A DNA stretch of 64,000 nt from Chaenocephalus aceratus (Eukaryota; Chordata; Actinopteri; Perciformes; Channichthyidae): NCBI GenBank assembly GCA_023974075.1, contig CM043798.1, positions 6,147,397 to 6,211,396 of the forward strand, given 5' to 3'. Both the position numbers and the translations under genes were made by a program. Shown piece by piece: positions 45,514-54,500 of the stretch. The notes beneath the pieces were generated by a model, which saw only the letters and a program-made list of their open reading frames with translations, had not been told where the DNA came from and ran no database searches. How positions within the stretch are numbered: the stretch's first letter is position 1; each line of letters opens with the position of its first letter.

Positions 45514-48500
45514 GGGAATATGTGTGGATACAATGTCCACATAATCTACGGGTAAGTAGGACTGACAGTAGTGTTGCATAACAATCAGGAGTACACTCGT
45601 ACAATCAGCAGTTAAAGAAGACTATACAATGATGCTAAAGACTTATCATTTCTTTAGGGAAAGAACAATTATCAATATAATTATTGAATGCAAATGTTAG
45701 TTAGTTGATCACATTCCATGTAATTTCGATTATGCTTTTATCTAAAGTGATAAATACCATAGACATCCTACGAGAGCATTTTGGGGTTAAGCGTCTTCGA
45801 CAGGGGATCGAACCACTGACCCTCTGATTGGTAGATGCCCATTAACCCTAACCCTGAGCCACAGCTGATTGACATTACAGGAGTACACATGTGATGGACT
45901 CAAACCAACTGCACAGTTCCAACTTTCACCTCTAACCTGTTAGCACTGTCATGTGGACATAATGCTCTACATTCCACCTGCCTGTGGATCAGTCAAGAGT
46001 CGATACCCGTTCTATACCAACTGCTCTCTAACTTCTCAAAAGTATGTATTTGTGTTTTTTACATAATACTTGCCCTTGCCATTTCATGTTTTCATGATTA
46101 GAGATTGTTGCAGAAGGCTGCACACTGTAACCACATGTTGGCACATAACGCTGTGAACCAGACTGCAGTTTAATTTGAGCCTGAAGCAATATTTCGATGC
46201 AAGGTGATAATGATCTCCGAGTAAACTGAGACTCTTAATTTGCTTAATTTTCAGCCAAGAGTGATACAACGTTGAGACACAAAGATGTGTGCAGAGGTCT
46301 GATGTAAGAACCACAGAACTTCATCGGTGAAAGTTCTCATATCAAGCTTCTGGAAGAAATTATGGAATTGGCATTTTCAACTATGAATATAGTGAACAGA
46401 AAGTCGCCTGGCCCACCCAGTAAAAGTGGTCTAGAACTGCCACTGTATGGCATAGGCATTATCTCTGATGTAAAGTATAAGCAGTCAGATAGCATCTTCA
46501 CAATGTAACAGGAGGACACACTCAAGGTTCAAGGTTCTTTATTTTGTCATACGAACACAGCTACATTGTAGTTATGCCGATGAACATTTTAGGTCACAGG
46601 CTTCTCCAACAGTGCAACACAATAACACAGATAAACAGAAAAATATATTGCAAGTAAATAGTAAAAACAAAAATAGTTTAAAAAAGTGAAATAAGAGTCT
46701 ATTATGCAAGTTTTGGGATTATTTATTAGAGAAATAGATAAATAATTACTAAGTAACAGATGAATATTATGGATGTTGTTTCAACAGTTCAGGTGTTTAA
46801 CAGTCTTATGGCCTGTGGTGAAACTGTCCCTGAGTCTGGTGGTTTTAGTCCGGATGCTGCGGTAACGCCTGCCAGACGGCAGCAGACAGTACAGTTTGTG
46901 GCTGGGGTGATGGGGGTCTTTTATAATCCGGAGGGCTTTCTTCCTGAACCGCTGGGAGTAAAGGTCCTCCATGGATGGCAGCTCCGTCCTGGTGATGTTC
47001 TGTGCAGTTTTCACCACCCTCTGTAAAGCCTTATGTTTGAGGGCGGTGCAGCTGCTGTACCAGGCCGTGATGCAGCCAGTCAGGATCCTCTCTATGGAGC
47101 ACCTGTAGAAGGTCAGGATCCTCTCTATGGTGCACCTGTAGAAGGTCAGGATCCTCTCTATGGTGCACCTGTAAGGCAAGGCAAGTTTATTTATATAGCA
47201 CCTTTCAGCACCAGGCAATTCAAGGTGCTTTACAAAAATGAAAGACATTCAGACAAAGGCATTTAAAAACAGTAAAAGATAATAAAAGAAACATTAAAAG
47301 AAAAACAAAAAATGAAAGACATTAAGAGTCATTAAAAAGAAAAGCTAATAAAATAAACATTAAAAGATAAAAGTTACAGTGCAGTCTAAGATATGAATAG
47401 TTCAATTATTTCGGTTCTTGATTTTTAATTTATTCACAGAACCATCCATCCATCCATCTTCTCCCGCTTATCCGTGGTCGGGTCGCGGGGGTAGTAGTTC
47501 CAGCAGAGAGCCCCAAACTTTCTTTTCCCTGGCGACATCAACCAGCTCTGACTGGGGGATCCCAAGGCGCTCCCAGGCCAGCGAAGAGATATAATCCCTC
47601 CACCTGGTCCTAGGTCTACCCCTTGGTCTCTTCCCAGCTGGACGTGCCTGGAACACCTCCCTAGGGAGGTGCCCAGGTGGCATCCTAACTAGGTGCCCGA
47701 ACCACCTCAACTGGCTTCTTTCGACGAGAAGGAGGAGCGGCTCAACTCCGAGTCCCTCCCTGATGACCGAACTTCTCACCTTATCTCTAAGGGAGACACC
47801 AGCCACCCGGCGGAGGAAACCCATCTCGGCCGCTTGTATCCGCGATCTCGTTCTTTCGGTCATGACCCATCCTTCATGACCATAGGTGAGGGTAGGAACG
47901 AAAATGGCCCGGTAGACAGAGAGCTTTGCCTTCTGGCTCAGCTCCCTTTTCGTCACAACGGTGCGGTAAAGCGACTGCAATACCGCTCCCGCTGCTCCGA
48001 TTCTCCGGCCCATCTCACGCTCCATTGTTCCCTCACTCGAGAACAAGACCCCGAGATACTTGAACTCCTTCACTTGGGGTAAGGACTCATTCCCTACTTG
48101 GAGTGGACAGTCCATCGGTTTCCTGCTGAGAACCATGGCCTCAGATTTGGAGATTATTCACAGAACCTCCCTTTGGAAATCCGAACATTTCCATCCCGAT
48201 TGTTAATTTAGACTGATTGTTTTCACCATGTTATGCTCGCATGACATCCACAATCGGACCCTCAGGAGGGTGTACTAGCCCCCTACTCTGCTTTGCGTTC
48301 CATAACAAAGTCTTTACCTGAACCTGAACACCCCGTGTTACCAAAACACTATTTTTCACCCGTCGGTGATGTGATACTTGTTCCTCAGTACAAATCACTA
48401 GGGGTGTAACGGTATCCGTATTCGTCCCGTACCGTCACGGTTCGGACGTCACGGTTCGGCACTTGCAGTCACACGGCGAATACGCATTTTTTTACGAGTG

Positions 48501-51500
48501 GGAAAAAAGTCCGTCACTCAGGGCAGTATTACACTATATATAATAAATAACAAATGAAGAACAAGAACAAAACACAACAAAACGAACACAATACATGAAG
48601 AAGAACAGTTAGTAGCTATGGCGAGTTCACACAACACACAGGAGCTAGGAGACCCACCTGCTTCTTTTAAATCAGCTGTATGGGAACATTTCGGGTTCCC
48701 TGTGGACTACAACAATGATGGGGTGCGAGTTGTGGATCGGATGAGGACGGTGTGTCGGCGTTGTTCGACAGCGGTATGCTAGTGGTAACACGTCAAACAT
48801 GCTCAATCACATCCGAGTCAGTCTCAGTCCCCAGCGAGAGGGTTTTCTCGACGGCAGGTGACATAGTTACCGCCAACAGATCTGCCTTCACTACTGACAA
48901 CGTAGACAAACTCATCTTTCTGAAGAAAAACTTGAAAATAGAGTAAAGCTTGAGTACCTTTTATTTAGGCATAATGGCCTCGCACTCACAAGTTAATTAC
49001 ACATGTTAGACATTGCTCCTAAAGGTACAGATTTTATTTTGTTTTATATTTATCATTGTATGTATTTTATATTTTTACATCAGGAGATGTTATACAGTTC
49101 TGTATTGCCTTTTATTGATTGTGATTGAAACACTTTCTTATTATTTATTTTAATATTTTCAAGACATTCTTTTTAGTTGTACAGCTTACTTAACCTTTTT
49201 GTTTAACATCAGCCATTATAAATAATATGGCCATCTGAGTGTGTGTGTTACTGTTTGCGGTTTGTTTTTAACTGTGTAATACAGTTAATGATTCCAAATG
49301 TTAGAGTTCCTTATTTTCATACCAAAACTTGCACTACTGTTAAAAATAAACAGCAAAAAAAATTATGCATTTGGGACTTTTTTTTACTTTTCCTTGTTGT
49401 ACCGAAACCGTACCGAACCGTGACCCCCAAACCGAGGTATGAACCGAACCATGACTTCTGTGAACCGTTATACCCTTACAAATCACCCAAAAACTGATCG
49501 TAAACCCTGGCTACGACGGATATCCCAAATATCCTACTTTCGAGCAGTCCCTCTCATAAATGTCATGGAGTTTCAGACGGTTTTCACCATGTTTTGCTCG
49601 CATGACATCCACAATCGGACCCTCAGGAGGGTGTACTAGCCCCCTACTCTGCTTTGCGTTCCATAACAAAGTCTTTAAGTGTTACCTGAACACCCCGTGT
49701 TACCAAAACACTATTTCTCACCCGTCGGTGCTGTGATACTTGTTCCTCAGTACAACTCACCTAAAAACTGATCGTAAACCCTGGCTACGATGGATATCCC
49801 AAATATCCTACTTTCGAGCAGTTCCTCTCATAAATGTCATGGAGTTTAATTACGTTTAAATTAAAAACATTAAAATAAAAAATACATGGATAAAAGTTGC
49901 AGTGCAGACTAAGATATGAATAGTTCAATTAAAAGCAGCGCCAAAAAGAAAAGTCTTCAGCCTGGATTTAAAAGTAGTCAGAATTGCAGCGGACCTGCAG
50001 GTTTCTGGGAGTTTGTTCCAGATATTTGGAGCATAATAACTGAACGCTGCTTTACCATGTTTAGTTCTGACTCTGGGAACAGAAAGCTGACCAGTCCCTG
50101 AAGACCTGAGAGATCTGGATGGTTCATCATTTAGCAGGAGGTCAGAAATGTAATTTGGGCCTAAACCATTCAGTGCTTTATAAACCAGCAGCAGTATTTT
50201 GAAATCTATTCTTTGACACACAAGAAGCCAGTGTAAAGACTTCAGAACAGGAGTGATGTGATCCACTTTCTTAGTGTTAGTGAGGACTCGAGCAGCGGCG
50301 TTCTGAATCAGCTGCAGCTTCCTAATAGATTTTTTAGTGAGACCTGTGAAGACACCATTGCAGTAGTCGAGTCTACTGAAGATAAAAGCATGGACAAGTT
50401 TTTCCAAATCCTGCTGTGACATTAGTCTTTTAATTCTAGATATATTCTTTAGGTGATAGTAGGCTGATTTAGTAACTGTTTTAATGTGACTGTTGAAACT
50501 CAGGTCAGAGTCCATGACTACACCTAGATTTCTGGCTTTATCTGTTGGTTTGAACATTGCAGGCTGAAGCTCAGCGCTAACTTTTATACGTTCTGACTTT
50601 GCTCCAAAAACCATTACCTCAGTTTTGTCTTTGTTTAATTGGAGAAAGTTCTGACACATCCAGTCATGTATTTGTTCAATGCACTTACTCAGTGTTTGAA
50701 TTGGAGCATAGTCTCCTGGTGAAATTGTTACGTAGATTTGTGTGTCATCTGCATAGCTATGGTAACTTGTTTTGTTGTTTTTCATTATCTGAGCCAGTGG
50801 TAGCATGTAGATGTTAAAGAGAAGAGGCCCCAAGATGGAGCCTTGAGGAACCCCACATGTCATATTTGTCAACTCAGATGTGTATGTACCTATAGAAACA
50901 AAGTTGTTTCTGTCCTTTAGGTAGGATTCAAACCAATTTAGAACTGTTTCCGAAAGTCCCACCCAGTGTAGAAGGTCAGGATACTCTCTATGGTGCACCT
51001 GTAGAAGGTCAGGATACTCTTTATGGTGCACCTGTAGAAGGTAGGGCTGTGGCAATACACTAATCTCACGATACGATACACACGATATTCAGCCAACGAT
51101 ACGATATATATCACGATATTCAGCCAACAATACGATTCGATATAATTCGATACACTTATATCATTTTCTGAAAGATTTTAAAGGGACAGTGTGATTTTGG
51201 TGACATCTTGTGAGTGTTCCATTGACTTGGATTGAACTAATTCAACTGAAAACTGAAAGCATCAATTATAAAATATATGGCTCTGACAGAGAGTCTACAG
51301 CTTGCAAATGCTGGACAAAATGAATCAAAAGATGTGGTGAGAAAATTTCTTTCATTTATTGAAACAGTGCAAACTGTAGCTTACAAGCCTTTGAAACGTA
51401 AGTACATAAAGTGCAGTATCACAATCGACAATGGAGAATGAAAGGTGCAGCAGGTGGCGGAACACGGGGGATTTGAATGGGACTTGTTAGAAATTAAAAT

Positions 51501-54500
51501 CAATGTTTTGATGGCATAAAGTACCTTAAACATACCGTCAGTTTAAATGCTGTTTTATACTGAAAAACCAGAAGTTCTTGTGCACAACCAGTTGTTAAGC
51601 TTTTATTCTGAAAATCCTTCATCTCCGGTTAGCATTTAGCATGTGGCTAATATACCATTTACTATAGAGGTGAATTTAGTAGCGATATGACACGGAGTGT
51701 TGCACACCGAAACCTACTGATTTCAACACTACAACTATAGACGTCGAGATATTATTATTGCTGAATATTAAATGAAGGTACAGTTTATTTGAATACGTTT
51801 GTTTACAGACGTGGGTAGCATGAGACAACATCCGGAAAAGATACCAGCCGTCTGGTATTTTTGGAGTATTGATTACAGCGTTTAAAATGTATTAAATGAA
51901 AAGTCATGAAAGAGATAAGGAGGAGAAAAGGCGTGTTTAGTTATATATTTAATGTACAATGTCTGAATCCTCTGTAATGCGCAACAACGAACATTGGAGA
52001 CGTGGAGGGCCGGCCCCCAGCAGCGCCAACCAGCCCACAGGGAGGAGCCAGCAGAGGATATTTAACAGCTGGAAAGGTGGAGCTCGCTCTCTTCCCTTCC
52101 CTCACTAGAGCCAGAACACAGCTGTTTTTCTGACTGAACCATCTTCTGCTTGTAACATTACCGCGCTTTTTATTAATTAAAGTATACATTTGAACCTTCT
52201 CAGAGACTCATTTAGTCTCCTTTTTAAAGCTTCTCTCCTGGACGCGAGAATAACGAACACAGTTATCAGACTTAATGTATCGATACCCGCGGCTGAAATA
52301 TCGATACTTTCTCGGAAAACTAAATATCGATATATATCGCAGGATCGATTAAATTGCACAGCCCTAGTAGAAGGTCAGGATACTCTCTACGGTGCACCTG
52401 TAGAAGGTCAGGATCCTCTCTATGGTGCACCTGTAGAAGTTGCAGAGTATCCTGGAGTCCATGTTGAACCTCCTCAGCCTGCGGAGGAAGAAGAGCCGCT
52501 GTCGAGCTTTCTTGGTGATGGTGGTGGTGTGAAGAGTCCATGTCAGGTCCTCATTGATGTGGACCCAGAGGAACCTGAAGCTGCTGCCTCTCTCCACCGT
52601 AGTCCCATTGATATCGATGGGGGCGTGTCCCTCTCCCTGCTGCTTCTTGTAATCCACAATCAGCTCCTTTGTTTGGCTGACGTTGGGATGGAGGTTGTTA
52701 TCCTGGCACCAAGATGTCAGGTTTTCGACCTCCTCTCTGTACGCCGTCTCGTCGCCGTCTGATATCTGGTTGATGACGGTCGTGTCGTCAGCAAACTTCA
52801 CGATGGTGTTGGAGCTGTGTGTGGTCACGCAGTCGTGAGTGAACAGGGAGTATAGGAGAGGGCTAAGCACGCAGCCTTGAGGGGCTCCGGTGTTGAGGAT
52901 CGGGGTGGAGGATGTGATGTTTCCCACCCGCACTGCCTGGGGTCTGCCCGTCAGGAAGTTCAGGATCCAGTCACAGAGGGCGCTGTTGAGCCCGAGGTCT
53001 CTAAGCTGATGACCAGCTTGGAGGGCACAATGGTATTGAAGGCTGAACTGTAATCAATGAACAGCATTCTCACATATGTGTTCCTCTGGTCCAGGTGTGT
53101 GAGGGCAGTTCGGATGGTGAGGGCTATGGCGTCGTCTGTGGACCCGTTAGCTCTGTAGGCAAACTGCAGGGGGTCCAGAGTCAGGGAGGGAGGAGGTGAT
53201 GAAGGTTTTGACTAACCGCTCAAAGCACGTCATGATGATGGAGGTGAGTGCTACTGGGCGGTAGTCGTTGAAACTGGTGATTTTTGTCTTTTTGGGGACA
53301 GGAACGAAAGCATGTGGGGACTACAGACTGCAGCAGGGACCTGTTAAAGATGTCTGTGAACACCTCTGCCAGCTGAACTTCACACACCCTGAGAACACGG
53401 CAGGGATGCCATCAGGTCCAGGAGCCTTGTGTGGGTTAACCCTTTTAAAGGATTTGCTCACATCTGCCCTGTTTAAAACAAAAGGACAGGGCTCCTGGTC
53501 CTTCTGTGCCTCCACAACCTGGCTGCTCTCAAAACGTGCAAAAAAAACTGTTCAGCTCATCTGGGAGAGATGCGCACGCAGACACTCCCGCAGCACCCCC
53601 CGCTGCTCCTTTGTAGTCTGTCATTGTTCTTAGTCCCGCCCACATGTTCCGGGTGTTACAGCCTTTGAAGTCAGATTCCACCTTGTCTTTGTACTGTCTC
53701 TTTGCATTGCTGATAGCTCTCCGGAGTTCATACCTAGAATTCCTGAACTCCTCCAAATCTCCAGCTCTGTGTGCGATAGTGCGCGCTTTCAGTTTGCCAC
53801 GCACCTCGCCGTTTATCCAGGGCTTTTGATTTGGGAATGTTCGCACAGAAACCTTCGGTACCACGTCATCGATGCATTTCCCAATGTAGCAGATGACCGT
53901 GTGTGTGTTGATGTTATTGTCCCAAACACACTCCAATCCGTAGATTCGAAGCAATCCTGCAGAGCTGAGTCTGACTCCTCACTCCATCGCTGTACTGTCC
54001 TTGTTACCGGTCTGTCCCGTTTAAGTTTCTGCCTGTAAGCAGGCAGCAGCAGCAGTGAGACGTGGTCTGATTTGCCGAAGGGAGGGCGAGGGAGAGCCTT
54101 ATATCCCTGTCGAAAAGGGGAATAAACATGGTCCAGTATGTTTCCCCCGCGGCCCAGGGAGCTGATGTTGGTAGTACTTCGGCAGGACCTTCTTCATATT
54201 AGCGGTGTTAAAATCCCTGGCCAAAACAAACGCAAGTCTCGGTCTTGTCGATAATTCCAAACAGCTGATCGAGTGCCGTGTTGTTGTCGGCTAACGGCGG
54301 AATATACACTGCTGTGATCACAACAGATGAGAATTCTCTCGGCAGGTGAAAAGCCCGGCATGTGATCACGAGGTGCGCTAAATGAGCGGAACAGTCCGAA
54401 GAAATAACCCTCACATCTGTGCACCAGTGTTTATTAGTCATTACACACACACCGCCACCTTTACTTTTCCCAGAGTTAACTTTCCTGTCTTGGTGAAAAA

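Larger units (their letters stand above)
48221..49854. repeat. 273-bp tandem duplication; copy 1 holds a hAT insertion
   Basis: 'tttcaccatgtt.tgctcgc' starts at 48221 and again at 49582. Copy 1 spans 48221-49581 including the hAT (1080 bp) and its 8-bp duplication; copy 2 is 49582-49854. The two differ by scattered substitutions. At the insertion point copy 2 reads CAACTCAC, the empty equivalent of CAAATCAC. Confidence 0.9.
47174..50967 (-). mobile_element. L2-clade LINE inserted in the minisatellite of the host LINE
   Basis: On the minus strand the 3' end is 'ctatataaataaacttgcc' with GCCTT units (47174 onward); the coding part is at 49925-50967. The flanks share only GTA (47171-47173 and 50968-50970). 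The 5' end is truncated within RT. It holds a tandem duplication (48221-49854), an RTE copy (47444-48153) and a hAT (48399-49478). Confidence 0.85.

Noticed and set aside
45058..45555. 165-codon ORF around slc37a4 exon 3
   Set aside because: Both its ends are intron sequence; only 45118-45367 is coding.
45775..45870. tRNA gene
   Set aside because: Only a B-box-like piece is present; no A box at the right distance and no cloverleaf.
47080..52440. 33-bp direct repeats as a CRISPR-like array
   Set aside because: Units are contiguous without unique spacers, lie in an LINE coding region and the genome is a fish.
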